Shown: positions 1 to 7,868, numbered from the stretch's first letter. The stretch: 32,421 nucleotides of DNA from Planctomycetota bacterium (GCA_016794565.1 JAEUHQ010000122.1:1-32421); one strand, 5' to 3'. Numbers and translations are program-made. Notes: a model not told the origin generated them from the letters alone.

Positions 1-446
1 GCCGCGAAGCGATGGGGCACGCCGAACGGGACGAACGGCCGGTCGACGGCGAACAGCAGCGGTTCGCCGAGCACACCGCTGTTGCACGCCATGGGCAGGG
101 ACATTCCGGGCGGCAACCACGCCGGCCGGTAGTCCCACGCGACGAAGGGCGGCTCGGCGCCCGCGGTCGTCGGGCGCACGCAGATGCCGAACGGCGACGC
201 GCCGGTCTCGCGCCAGCGGGAACGTTCCTGCAGGCCGAGCGGCTTCACGTGCGGGTCCCGCGCTCCCGCTTCGTCGTCGAGCCAGAGCAGTTCCAGGTAT
301 GCGTTCGCGAAACCGACGCACGCATTCGCGGTGCCCTGGCCACGGTGCTGGCGGCGCACCCCGACGACCATGCCCCGCGCCGCGAGAGCCTCCTGCTCGG
401 GGGCGTCGCGGTCACAGAACACGAACAGGTGGTCGAGCACGTGCAT
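1..446 (-). CDS. Glyoxalase-like (VOC fold) protein, partial at its C-terminus
   Basis: The reading frame on the minus strand opens with ATG at 446 (MHVLDHLFVFCDRDAPEQ) and runs open for 148 codons to the window edge, so the C-terminus is missing. The opening HVLDHLFVFC, the stretch GTANACVGFANAYLELLWL at about residues 39-57, and the later SPFGICVRP and PFVAWDYRP blocks match the glyoxalase-like domain of the vicinal-oxygen-chelate superfamily (PF13468 type). These proteins are small metal-dependent or metal-free enzymes or binders whose substrates cannot be read from sequence. The gene diverges from the NYN gene at 577. No Shine-Dalgarno is evident, and the upstream sequence is GC-rich with an inverted repeat at 485-503. 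Fold assignment is fairly secure; the substrate is unknown. Confidence 0.72.
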   Translation of the reverse strand, partial: MHVLDHLFVFCDRDAPEQEALAARGMVVGVRRQHRGQGTANACVGFANAYLELLWLDDEAGARDPHVKPLGLQERSRWRETGASPFGICVRPTTAGAEPPFVAWDYRPAWLPPGMSLPMACNSGVLGEPLLFAVDRPFVPFGVPHRFA

Positions 447-484
447 CGCGGCGCAGCATGCCCGGGGCGGGAGCGGCGCGGAAG

Positions 485-503
485 AGACGCGAGGTTCGCG
501 TCT
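485..503. repeat. Inverted repeat between divergent VOC and NYN genes
   Basis: The arms AGACGCGA (485-492) and TCGCGTCT (496-503) are perfect reverse complements separated by 3 nt. It lies 38 nt upstream of the VOC start at 446 and 73 nt upstream of the NYN start at 577. It could be an operator shared by the two genes or an RNA hairpin; the sequence alone does not decide. Confidence 0.4.
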
Positions 504-576
504 TCGCGCGGGAGCCGCGAGCGGCGTCCGACTACCATCCGCCGGCCGCGACAAGGTGCGGCGCCACTCCGATCCC

Positions 577-1398
577 ATGAGCGCTCCGACCGATAACACC
601 AACATGGCCGTGTTCTGCGACTTCGAGAACGTCGCCCTCGGCGTCGCCGATGCGAAGTTCGCGAAGTTCGACATCGGCAAGATCCTGGACCGCCTGCTGC
701 TGAAGGGCAGCATCGTCGTTAAGAAGGCCTACTGCGATTGGGATCGCTACAAGAGCTGGAAGGGCGTCATGCACGAGGCGGCCTTCGAGATGATCGAGAT
801 CCCGCACGTGCGCATGTCGGGCAAGAACTCGGCCGACATCCGGCTCGTGGTCGACGCGCTCGACCTCTGCCACACGAAGCAGCACGTCGGCACGTTCGTC
901 ATCATCAGCGGCGACTCGGACTTCTCGCCGCTCGTCAGCAAGCTGCGCGAGAACAACAAGAAGGTGATCGGCGTCGGCGTGAAGAACTCGACGTCGGACC
1001 TGCTGATCGCGAACTGCGACGAGTTCATCTTCTACGACGACCTCGTGCGCGAGAAGCCGGCGCGCAAACACGCACCGCCCAAGAAGTCGCCGCCGCGCAG
1101 CGAGTCGTCGCAGGTCGCCAGCGGGAAGCGCGGGAGCGAGGACCGTGTGCAGGAGGCGCTGGACCTGATCCTCGAGACCCTGGAAGCGCTCGCGAACGAG
1201 CGGGGCTCCGACGACAAGATCTGGGGCTCGATGGTGAAGCAGGCCCTGAAGCGGCGGAAGCCCGGCTTCAACGAGACCTACTACGGCTTCCGTTCGTTCA
1301 ACGATCTGCTCGAAGAGGCCGAGGCGCGCGACATGGTCAAGCTCGAGCCCTCCGAGAACGGCGCCTACATGGTGCGCATGCTCGACCGCGACGACTGA
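577..1398 (+). CDS. NYN-domain ribonuclease with C-terminal OST-HTH/LOTUS domain
   Basis: A 273-residue protein. Residues about 10-150 form a NYN (PIN-like) nuclease domain: MAVFCDFENV carries the first acidic residue D15, SADIRLVVDAL carries D87, and ISGDSDFSPLV carries D113 and D115, the usual acidic cluster that binds catalytic Mg/Mn. A basic, Pro/Ser-rich linker (about 158-185) follows. Residues about 195-268 (IWGSMVKQALKRRKP, FNETYYGFRSFNDLLEEA) match the OST-HTH/LOTUS RNA-binding winged helix. Known bacterial members (LabA/DUF88-like) are presumed RNA-processing or RNA-decay factors; the RNA target is not known. ATG 577 was chosen because it lies just before the domain. The same frame is open further upstream, but that part is low-complexity and looks non-coding. 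ATG 604 is an alternative start. Confidence 0.88.
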   Translation: MSAPTDNTNMAVFCDFENVALGVADAKFAKFDIGKILDRLLLKGSIVVKKAYCDWDRYKSWKGVMHEAAFEMIEIPHVRMSGKNSADIRLVVDALDLCHTKQHVGTFVIISGDSDFSPLVSKLRENNKKVIGVGVKNSTSDLLIANCDEFIFYDDLVREKPARKHAPPKKSPPRSESSQVASGKRGSEDRVQEALDLILETLEALANERGSDDKIWGSMVKQALKRRKPGFNETYYGFRSFNDLLEEAEARDMVKLEPSENGAYMVRMLDRDD

Positions 1399-1441
1399 CG
1401 GGTCGAAGAGACTCTGCAAGACGCTCTCGGGGCGCCGATCG

Positions 1442-1461
1442 GCGGCCGCCTCCGCGGCCGC
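1442..1461. terminator. GC-rich hairpin between convergent genes
   Basis: GCGGCCGC (1442-1449), a 4-nt loop (1450-1453) and GCGGCCGC (1454-1461) form a perfect 8-bp stem in the 103-bp gap between the convergent NYN and kelch genes. There is no T-tract on either side, so it is at most a non-canonical bidirectional terminator. Confidence 0.35.
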
Positions 1462-1501
1462 GCCGGGCCTTCGCGAGGATGGCCGGTGATCACGCCGGCG
1501 G

Positions 1502-2881
1502 TCAGTTGCCGAGCACGATCGTCGCCGCGCCCGACATCGTCTGACCGGCGGCATTGACGCCGGGATCGAACGCCATGACCTGCATGTGCAACGCCAGGCC
1601 ACCGAGGCCAGGCCAGCCCGGGACCAGCCAGTTCCACGCCGCGGTCCCGTTCGTCACCGGCAACAGCACTTTCTCGTCCATGCTCTGGTAGACGCGGCAA
1701 CCGGGCATGCCCCACTGCGTCAGCAGCATGGGCAGCGATCCGGGGATCCACTGTGTGCGGCTCACGCCGAACAGGACCGCGACCAGGGGACTGGCGGCCG
1801 GCAAGTTCGTGATCTGGCCCGAGAACGGGGCGCCGACGACCGGCAGCGTGCTCGCCGCCATCGTTGGAATTCCGGCGGTGCCGCTGCACCCGATGCCGAA
1901 CGGTTGGAACTGGGCGCCGTACTCCCACGTGTCGTCGCGCAGGCCGTTGTTGGCGACGACGCCGCCGAACGCGACGATGCGGTTGCGTGCGAAGTCGTGC
2001 GCGATCGCGAAATCGGCGCGCGGCGGATACATGCCAGCGTAGACGTGGGTCACTTCGATCCAGTCCGCGCCGTCGTGGTGCCAGGTGTCGTTGAGGATCT
2101 GCATGGTGACCGGGTCGCGGCCGCCGCAGAGCATGCACGAGTTGGTGCCGAGCAGAGGCACCATGCGCGCGCCGATGCGCGGTGACGGGCGCGGCCCGGT
2201 GGTGCTGATCTGCTGCCACGTGGTGCCGTCGTAGGTCCACGTCTCGTCGTGGGCGACGTCGGAACTGTCGCGGCCACCGAAGAGGACCACCTGATTCAGG
2301 CCGGGGTGCCAGGTCATCGCCGCGTCGACGAGGCCGGGCGGCGACACGATCGGCGTGACGAGCGTCCAGGTGCCGTTCGCGAATTCCCAGGTCCCGGACT
2401 TCGCTTGCGTCGGGTGCCAGCTGTTCTGGCGGCCGCCGAACAGCACGGTCGTCTGCCGGACGTCGTCGAACGCGGCAACGTGGCGGTAGAGGCCGCCAGG
2501 CGAGGCGGTCGGCGTCAGCTGCTGCCACGTCGTGCCGTCCCAGCGCCAGGTTTCGTCGAGTGCGAACTGGCCGCCGCCGAGGCCGCCGTACAACAGCACT
2601 TCGCCCAGCAGCGGCATCGTCGACAGACTCGCATGGATGCGCGGACCTGGCAGTGCCGACGGCGTCAGCTGCGTCCACGCGGAGCCGGCCAGGCTCCAGA
2701 CCTCGTTGGTGCCGTTGCCGCCGAACAGCAGGAGCCGGTTGGCGAACACGTCGTAGGTGAGAAGCGCGTCGGCGCGCGGGCTCGGTGCCGAGACCGTCGC
2801 CACCGGTCCCCATTGCCCCGCGAGGGGCGCTCCCGCCAAGAGGGCGGCGAGCGCGGTGCACAGCCGGTGGGAGGGGCGCAT
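1502..2881 (-). CDS. Secreted kelch-type beta-propeller protein (kelch-1)
   Basis: A 459-residue protein. MRPSHRLCTALAALLAG looks like a Sec signal peptide, with the mature protein beginning at Q23-W24 as in the kelch protein at 6501-7868. Six kelch-like repeats follow (about 30-325). Each has a hydrophobic strand ending in FGG, YGG or CGG, then a DETWxxDGTTWxQ-type strand, consistent with a six-bladed propeller. Residues 328-459 form a C-terminal domain starting FGIGCSGTAG and ending FDPGVNAAGQTMSGAATIVLGN-like sequence, shared with the other two kelch proteins here but more diverged. Location is periplasmic or extracellular; ligand unknown. It starts 5 nt after kelch-2 stops, so the two are probably co-transcribed. 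No enzyme motif is visible, and galactose-oxidase copper ligands were not recognised. Confidence 0.85.
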   Translation of the reverse strand: MRPSHRLCTALAALLAGAPLAGQWGPVATVSAPSPRADALLTYDVFANRLLLFGGNGTNEVWSLAGSAWTQLTPSALPGPRIHASLSTMPLLGEVLLYGGLGGGQFALDETWRWDGTTWQQLTPTASPGGLYRHVAAFDDVRQTTVLFGGRQNSWHPTQAKSGTWEFANGTWTLVTPIVSPPGLVDAAMTWHPGLNQVVLFGGRDSSDVAHDETWTYDGTTWQQISTTGPRPSPRIGARMVPLLGTNSCMLCGGRDPVTMQILNDTWHHDGADWIEVTHVYAGMYPPRADFAIAHDFARNRIVAFGGVVANNGLRDDTWEYGAQFQPFGIGCSGTAGIPTMAASTLPVVGAPFSGQITNLPAASPLVAVLFGVSRTQWIPGSLPMLLTQWGMPGCRVYQSMDEKVLLPVTNGTAAWNWLVPGWPGLGGLALHMQVMAFDPGVNAAGQTMSGAATIVLGN

Positions 2882-2886
2882 CGTGC

Positions 2887-4044
2887 TCAGTTGCCGATCG
2901 TCGCGGTGATCGCGTTCGAGATCGTGGCCCCGAAGGCGTTCACGGGGTCGAGGCACAGGGCCTGGCCGTAGATGCGCGTGCCGAGAACGCCGGCGACCGA
3001 CGCCCACGTCCAGCTCGCGCTGCCGCCGCTGCCGGTGATCGGCACGGTGACGTCGAGTGTCTCGAACAGGAAGCAGCCTGGCATCGGCAGGAAGCCCAGA
3101 TCGACGCCGGGGAACGTGGTGAAGCCGAACACGAAGAAGGCGAGGTTGAGCGACGGGTTGAGGTTCTGCACGGTCGCCGTCCAGCTCTGGCCGAGACGCG
3201 GCGACGAGCTCGACGACAGCGCGGGCGTGCCGTTCGTGCCGACGCACCCGGCGCCGAACGTGCCGGCCTCCCACTGCCACGTGTCGCCGAAGTAGGTGAA
3301 CGTCGAGAAGTTGATTCCGCCGAACACGACGACCCGGTTCACCAGCGGCACGTAGCCGATCATCGCATCGAGGCGCGAACCGGTGATGTTCGTCGCGACC
3401 TGCGTCCACGACGTGCCGTTGAACTCCCAGGTGTCGTTCCAGTAGGTCGTGCCGTTCGGATCGCTCGGGTCGGCGCCGCCGGTGAGCACGCACACGCCGC
3501 GCATCGAATCGTAGACCATGCGTGCGCCGGTGCGTGCGCCGGGTTTGCTGCCAGTGATCGGGAGCACCGACCACGTGTTGGCGGCGCCATCGTATGCCCA
3601 CGTGTCGTTGTTCCACGAACCCTGCACGTCGATGCCGCCGAACAACACCGTCCTGCCGATGCCGGCGTGGAAGCACATCGCCGGGCGTTCGAGCGGGCCA
3701 GGGTTCACCGCGGGGAAGACCGCCGTCTGCGACCATGCGGTGCCGTTCCAAACCCACGTCGCGTCGGAGTCGATCGGGAAGAAGCTGTTCGGCAGGCCTC
3801 CGTAGACGACGCTGACGTTGTTGACGGAGTCGAAGGCCATGCCGAACAGGCCGAGGCCGCCCGGAGTGGCGCCGGCGATCACCGGCTGGCTCCACGTCAC
3901 GCCGTCGAACTGCCACAGCTCGTCCTTCGACGGGCCGCCGAAGAAGCTCGAGGCGAGGCCGCCGTACATCCAGACGACGCCGGCATTCGGATCCTGGACC
4001 ATCTGCGCACCCGCGCGACCGGACGGCGAGGATGTCGGGGACAT
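2887..4044 (-). CDS. Kelch-type beta-propeller protein lacking a visible signal peptide (kelch-2)
   Basis: A 385-residue protein with five kelch-like repeats (about 10-260; motifs VWMYGG, VSVVYGG, TVLFGG, VCVLTGG, VVVFGG, followed by DTWxxxGTxW strands). The GxGCxGTxG domain occupies residues 263-385 (FGAGCVGTNG ... SASWTW ... LDPVNAFG). The N-terminus MSPTSSPSGRAGAQMVQDP aligns with the first mature repeat of the kelch protein at 6501-7868, so a signal peptide and one propeller blade appear to be missing. No in-frame ATG, GTG or TTG lies between 4044 and the next upstream stop in this frame. Possible explanations are an upstream frameshift, decay of the 5' end, or a genuinely non-exported form. 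It lies 172 nt downstream of the cyanophycinase gene and 5 nt upstream of kelch-1. Confidence 0.75.
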   Translation of the reverse strand: MSPTSSPSGRAGAQMVQDPNAGVVWMYGGLASSFFGGPSKDELWQFDGVTWSQPVIAGATPGGLGLFGMAFDSVNNVSVVYGGLPNSFFPIDSDATWVWNGTAWSQTAVFPAVNPGPLERPAMCFHAGIGRTVLFGGIDVQGSWNNDTWAYDGAANTWSVLPITGSKPGARTGARMVYDSMRGVCVLTGGADPSDPNGTTYWNDTWEFNGTSWTQVATNITGSRLDAMIGYVPLVNRVVVFGGINFSTFTYFGDTWQWEAGTFGAGCVGTNGTPALSSSSSPRLGQSWTATVQNLNPSLNLAFFVFGFTTFPGVDLGFLPMPGCFLFETLDVTVPITGSGGSASWTWASVAGVLGTRIYGQALCLDPVNAFGATISNAITATIGN

Positions 4045-4216
4045 TCCGGCGAAATGCGAGGTCTGTCGTACGAATGCGGCGAATCGCCTCGGGCGGCGCC
4101 ACGCGGAAGATCGACCGCGAACACGCGCGCTCGGAGACTCTCTCGAAGGCCGTGTGCGGCCGCGAGGGCGACGCCAACCGGCGTTCTGCGCGGCGTGTCG
4201 TGATTCCTTCTCGGCC

Positions 4217-5344
4217 TCAGCGGTCCGTGCCGGAGGGCTCGGTCGGCGGCCCGACCGTCACGTCGAACGCGATCTCGCCGCCGCCCGCGGGCCACGCGAC
4301 GACTCGCCAGCCTTCGCGCTCGAGCAGCCAGCAGCCGTCCTGGCTCGCGCGCGCGAAGACACGCCACGACGCCAGCTGCCGGTTCTGGCCTTCCTCGACG
4401 TACGGCTCGACCAGCGGTTCACCGCGAGGTCGCGCAGGCGCGGGGGCGGGTGTGCCCGCTGCGAGACCGCGCAGGTCGACGGTCGCGCCGCGCGGCAGGC
4501 GCATCGCCCGCGCGCCGCGCACCGAGGACGCGGTCGTGTTCGCAGCGCGCACGTCGACGACGAGCGCCTCCGCGGTGCCGATGCCGGTCGCGGTGCCGCG
4601 CTCCAGATCGATCTCGACGCACCCGTCCTCGCTGATCCCGAGGCCGAGTGGCGCTTTCGTCGTGACGAGTGCTGCCGCGAGGCGGCCGATGCGATCGCGC
4701 TCGAAGAAGTGCGAGTCGGTGACGACGTCCGGCAGGAAGTGCATGCCTGGCCCGACACGCGGGTTCGCCGGCTGACCGTCGGTGCCGAGCGCTTCGGCGC
4801 TGCTGCCGCCGAGCAGCATCGTGTGGCCCATCATCGCGAGGCCGGCGCTCGATCCGGCGATCACCCCGCCGCGATCGAGCAGTCGCTGCATCGCGAGCCA
4901 TTCGGGTGATTCGGCGTCGCCAGGGCGGTAGCGCTCGACGATGCGCTTCTGGTCGCCGCCGGTGAAGAAGAGTCCGGTCGCCGCGTCGATCGCGGCCACG
5001 GTGTCCGCCGTCGGGGTCTCGCGCTTCACGACGACGCATCGCAGACCGGGCCGCCACGTCCGCAGCGCCGCGATCTTGCCCGTCGCCATGTCGTCCTGGT
5101 CGCCGCTCGCGGCCGTCACGACGACGATGTGCGGCGTGCCCGTGCGACCGCGGGCGAGTTCGAGGAATCGCACGAACACGTCGCGCTGGTCGTCGTCGAG
5201 TCCGCCGCCGATCGCGAGCAGCGAACCGTGCGGTCGTGATGCCCGGGGTTCCCGGAGAGGGGCGTCGGCAGTCGCGGTGCACGCCCCGAGGAGCGTCAGG
5301 GTGAACGCGGCGAACGTGCTGCGCCGGGGAAGGGTCGGGCTCAT
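4217..5344 (-). CDS. Cyanophycinase-family serine peptidase (S51), predicted lipoprotein
   Basis: A 375-residue protein. Its N-terminus TFAAFTLTLLGAC carries a lipobox (L19-G20-A21-C22), predicting export and lipid anchoring. The core (about 40-300) matches peptidase family S51. AIGGG (about 45-49) opens it, FFTGGDQ holds D131, AGSSAGLAMMG holds the presumed nucleophile S166, and DSHFFERDRIGRL holds H212. This region and GLGISEDGCVEI are typical of cyanophycinases rather than of dipeptidase PepE. Cyanophycinases cut the Asp-Arg polymer cyanophycin to beta-Asp-Arg dipeptides. The start ATG at 5344 overlaps the stop of the upstream isoaspartyl peptidase by 4 nt (ATGA), so the two are translationally coupled. 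The C-terminal 70 residues are an added low-similarity segment. No cyanophycin synthetase gene lies in the window. Family assignment strong; substrate inferred. Confidence 0.87.
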   Translation of the reverse strand: MSPTLPRRSTFAAFTLTLLGACTATADAPLREPRASRPHGSLLAIGGGLDDDQRDVFVRFLELARGRTGTPHIVVVTAASGDQDDMATGKIAALRTWRPGLRCVVVKRETPTADTVAAIDAATGLFFTGGDQKRIVERYRPGDAESPEWLAMQRLLDRGGVIAGSSAGLAMMGHTMLLGGSSAEALGTDGQPANPRVGPGMHFLPDVVTDSHFFERDRIGRLAAALVTTKAPLGLGISEDGCVEIDLERGTATGIGTAEALVVDVRAANTTASSVRGARAMRLPRGATVDLRGLAAGTPAPAPARPRGEPLVEPYVEEGQNRQLASWRVFARASQDGCWLLEREGWRVVAWPAGGGEIAFDVTVGPPTEPSGTDR

Positions 5345-6423
5345 CGTTCGAAGATCGCGACTTCGAAGCGGCCGTCCGCGTCGGCGAACCCGCGGTACAT
5401 CCCGTCGGAGCTGTAGACGGCGACCATGTTGCCGGCGCCGTCGATGGCGATCACGCCGCCGTCGTCCCGGTCGAGTTCGTGCATCACGACGGCATCCGCG
5501 GCCTGCGCCAGTGTCTGGCCGCCGAACTCCATGCGTGCCGCGATCGAGCGCGCGACGGTGTGGCGGAGGAACTGCTCCCCAGTGCCCGTGCCGCTGACCG
5601 CGGCGAAGCGGTTCGCGTAGTTGCCGGCACCGACGATCGGCGAGTCGCCGACGCGGCCGAACTTCTTGCCGGTGAGTCCGCCCGTACTCGTCGCCGCCGC
5701 GAGATCGCCCTTGCCGTCGCGCACGACGCAGCCGACCGTGCCGCATGCCGCGGCGCGCAACAGCGGGGTCGCGGCGGCCGTCTTCTTCGCCGCGCGTTCG
5801 CGCAGCACTTCGTCGAGCATCTGCCGGCGCCGCTCGGTGGTGAACCAGTCGTTCGGCACGCGCTCGACTCCGACCGAGGTGGCGAACTCCTCCGCGCCGC
5901 TGCCCATCAGGAGCACGTGCTTCGTCTCGGTCATCACCTTGCGCGCGAGCGAGATCGGGTGCCTCACCGTCGTCACGCCCGCGACCGCGCCGCACCGGAG
6001 CGTGGCTCCGTCCATGATCGACGCGTCGAGTTCGTGGCCGCCCCGTTCATTGCACGCGGCTCCGCGGCCGGCGTTGAAGAGCGGGTCGTCCTCGAGCACG
6101 CGCACCACGGCTTCGCACACGTCGAGCGCCGTGGCGTCCTTCGCGAGCATGTCGCGGCCGACGGTCAGCGCCCGCTCGAGAGACGTCCGGTAGGCGGCCA
6201 GTTCGGCTGCGGGTGCGTCGCGAGCGATCGTGCCCGCGCCGCCGTGGATCGCGATGGCCCAAGCCGGCCCGCGGACCGGGTGCGGTGTCGCAGCACTGTC
6301 GCCGTGGAGCGTGAGCGACCACGACGTGTTGGCGACGGGAGGCGGTGCGCTGCTCGAGCACGCCGCGGCGGCCAGCAGAAGAGGAAGGAGCCGGCGACCA
6401 GGCGAGGTGCTGGAGTGGCGCAT
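5341..6423 (-). CDS. Plant-type (type 2) L-asparaginase / isoaspartyl peptidase, exported
   Basis: A 360-residue Ntn-hydrolase. IAIHGGAGTI (about 57-66), LFNAGRGA (115-122) and ELDASIMDG (131-139) belong to the alpha part. The autocleavage site is G228-T229 (ACGTVGCVVRD), so T229 becomes the N-terminal nucleophile; T247 (STGG) and the SGTGTGE loop (277-283) complete the site, with the same spacing as in E. coli IaaA. The family hydrolyses isoaspartyl dipeptides, including beta-Asp-Arg, and weakly asparagine. The N-terminus RRLLPLLLAAAACSSS suggests export. C22 could be lipidated, but the lipobox AAAC is weak. The ATG is preceded by TAGACT with a 6-nt gap, a possible leaderless start. It overlaps the downstream cyanophycinase gene by ATGA, which fits a joint cyanophycin-degrading function. 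Confidence 0.9.
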   Translation of the reverse strand: MRHSSTSPGRRLLPLLLAAAACSSSAPPPVANTSWSLTLHGDSAATPHPVRGPAWAIAIHGGAGTIARDAPAAELAAYRTSLERALTVGRDMLAKDATALDVCEAVVRVLEDDPLFNAGRGAACNERGGHELDASIMDGATLRCGAVAGVTTVRHPISLARKVMTETKHVLLMGSGAEEFATSVGVERVPNDWFTTERRRQMLDEVLRERAAKKTAAATPLLRAAACGTVGCVVRDGKGDLAAATSTGGLTGKKFGRVGDSPIVGAGNYANRFAAVSGTGTGEQFLRHTVARSIAARMEFGGQTLAQAADAVVMHELDRDDGGVIAIDGAGNMVAVYSSDGMYRGFADADGRFEVAIFER

Positions 6424-6429
6424 GCGGCG

Positions 6430-6435
6430 AGTCTA
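6430..6435 (-). promoter_or_regulatory. Putative -10 box directly before the asparaginase gene
   Basis: On the minus strand TAGACT ends 6 nt before the ATG at 6423, which would place the transcription start at or next to the start codon. No convincing -35 is seen. It would drive the isoaspartyl peptidase-cyanophycinase pair, and possibly the two kelch genes downstream. Confidence 0.45.
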
Positions 6436-6500
6436 GTGTTCGCGCGGAGTTCGCCGACCGCGATTTGCGTGCGCGACGACGCGCCGGAACGGCACTGGCG

Positions 6501-7868
6501 TCACCAGCCGATGCGCGCCGAGACCCCGTTGGAGATCGTGTAGCCGAGCGCGTTGGCGAAGGGATCCAGTGCGAGCGCCTGACCGTAGAACGCGTCGCCG
6601 ACGAAGCCGAAGACGGCGGGCCAGGTCCACGACGCACTGCCGCCAGTGCCGCCGATCGGCAGGATGACGACCGGCTCCGTGAGCAGCGCGCAGGTGGACA
6701 TGCCGAGGAAGGCGAGGTCGATCGCCGGGAACGTCGAGAACCCGAAGAACAGGATCGCCGCGTTCCCCGGTTGGCTCAGGTTCGTGAGGCCCGCCTGGAA
6801 CGGTTGCGCGAGGCGCGGCGCGGTGCAGACGAGGGTCGGGGTGCCGGCGGTTCCCGCACAGCCGGTTCCGAACGGCGTCGCCTTCGCCCCGAACTCCCAC
6901 GTCTCGATGTTCAACACGACCGGGGCGAACGACTGTTGTCCGCCGAACTTCACGACCTGGCGAGCGGAGGGGAGGAACGCCGCGCAACCGTCCAGCACGC
7001 CGGTCGTCGTCGTCGGCATCTGGTGCCACGCGGCTCCGTCCCATTCCCAAGTGTCGTCGAAGCGCTGGCCCGTCGTCGGGTTCGCGCCGCACGTGAGCAC
7101 ACACACGTCGCGGAACGGGTCGTACACCATGACGGCGCCGGTTCGCGCCGGCGGGCGCGGCCCGGTCACCGGTGCGACCGCCCACGTCGCGCCGTCGTAC
7201 AACCACGTCGTGTCGTTCCCGCCGACCATGGGGTCGACGCCGCCGAAGAGCACGGTGTGGCCCGATCCGCCATGGAACGCCATTGCGGCGCGGTCCAGCG
7301 GCCCCGGATCCGCGGTGGTCGCGACGAGTGTCCACGTCGTGCCGTCGTACTCCCACGTGCCGTGCTGTGCGCTCGGGAAGGCGAGGCTCGTGCTGCCGCC
7401 GTAGAGGACGACGCGACTCCGCGCCGTGTCGTAGCCGAGCGCATAGTTGAACAGGCCGCCCGGGTCGACCGCGGGTGTCGCCTGCGTCCACGTGGTGCCG
7501 TTCCACTCCCACGTCTGGTTGCTCGCCGAGCCGATCGCGATCGCCGACGTCCAGCCGCCGTACATCACGCAGACGCCGCGCGCCACGTCGTGCACCAGTT
7601 CGATCCCGTACCGTCCGCTCGGCGCCGTCGCGGGCGCGAGCTGGGTCCAGTCCGTGCCGTTCCAGCGCCACGTCTGGTTGCTGGGAGCCGGCAGCGTCGT
7701 GCTGCCGCCGAACAGGATCGCTCCACCGCTCGTCGGGTCGAACACCATCGCCGCGTTGACTCGTCCAGAAGGGCGCGTGGTCGTGTCGCGGAGATCCCAC
7801 TGCGCGTGGACGTGCACCGGCGCCGCGACGAGCGCCACCGCGGTGGCGAGCTGAACCCGGAGAGGCAT
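6501..7868 (-). CDS. Secreted kelch-type beta-propeller protein (kelch-3)
   Basis: A 455-residue protein. MPLRVQLATAVALVAAPVHVHA is a good Sec signal peptide, with cleavage before Q23-W24. Six repeats follow (about 35-330) of the form AAMVFDPxxGGAILFGG then NQTWRWNGTDWTQL. The C-terminal domain (333-455) runs FGTGCAGTAGTPTL ... FFGFSTFPAIDLAFLGMSTC ... SASWTW ... YGQALALDPFANALG. Two cysteines at its start and middle (GxGC and MSTC) align with those of kelch-1 and kelch-2 and could form a disulfide. I chose ATG 7868 because the in-frame extension upstream (to 7931) is Arg-rich and would bury the signal peptide. AGGGG before the ATG is a possible ribosome site. It is divergent from the lipoprotein gene at 7994, with a 125-bp gap. 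Function unknown; surface adhesion or polymer binding would fit the fold. Confidence 0.86.
   Translation of the reverse strand: MPLRVQLATAVALVAAPVHVHAQWDLRDTTTRPSGRVNAAMVFDPTSGGAILFGGSTTLPAPSNQTWRWNGTDWTQLAPATAPSGRYGIELVHDVARGVCVMYGGWTSAIAIGSASNQTWEWNGTTWTQATPAVDPGGLFNYALGYDTARSRVVLYGGSTSLAFPSAQHGTWEYDGTTWTLVATTADPGPLDRAAMAFHGGSGHTVLFGGVDPMVGGNDTTWLYDGATWAVAPVTGPRPPARTGAVMVYDPFRDVCVLTCGANPTTGQRFDDTWEWDGAAWHQMPTTTTGVLDGCAAFLPSARQVVKFGGQQSFAPVVLNIETWEFGAKATPFGTGCAGTAGTPTLVCTAPRLAQPFQAGLTNLSQPGNAAILFFGFSTFPAIDLAFLGMSTCALLTEPVVILPIGGTGGSASWTWPAVFGFVGDAFYGQALALDPFANALGYTISNGVSARIGW

Noticed and set aside
184..576. N-terminal extension of the NYN protein
   Set aside because: The added 131 residues are low-complexity Arg/Ser/Thr and lie over the divergent VOC gene; homology begins after ATG 577.
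12..596. Open frame on the plus strand over the left end
   Set aside because: Arg/His/Glu-rich, no family resemblance; the minus-strand frame gives a clear glyoxalase-like protein.
1365..2861. 498-codon open frame on the minus strand overlapping kelch-1
   Set aside because: Arg/Pro/His-rich shadow of the real kelch frame, typical of GC-rich DNA.
1502..7868. Galactose oxidase enzymes among the kelch proteins
   Set aside because: The propeller repeats are alike, but the Cys-Tyr cofactor and copper ligands were not recognised.
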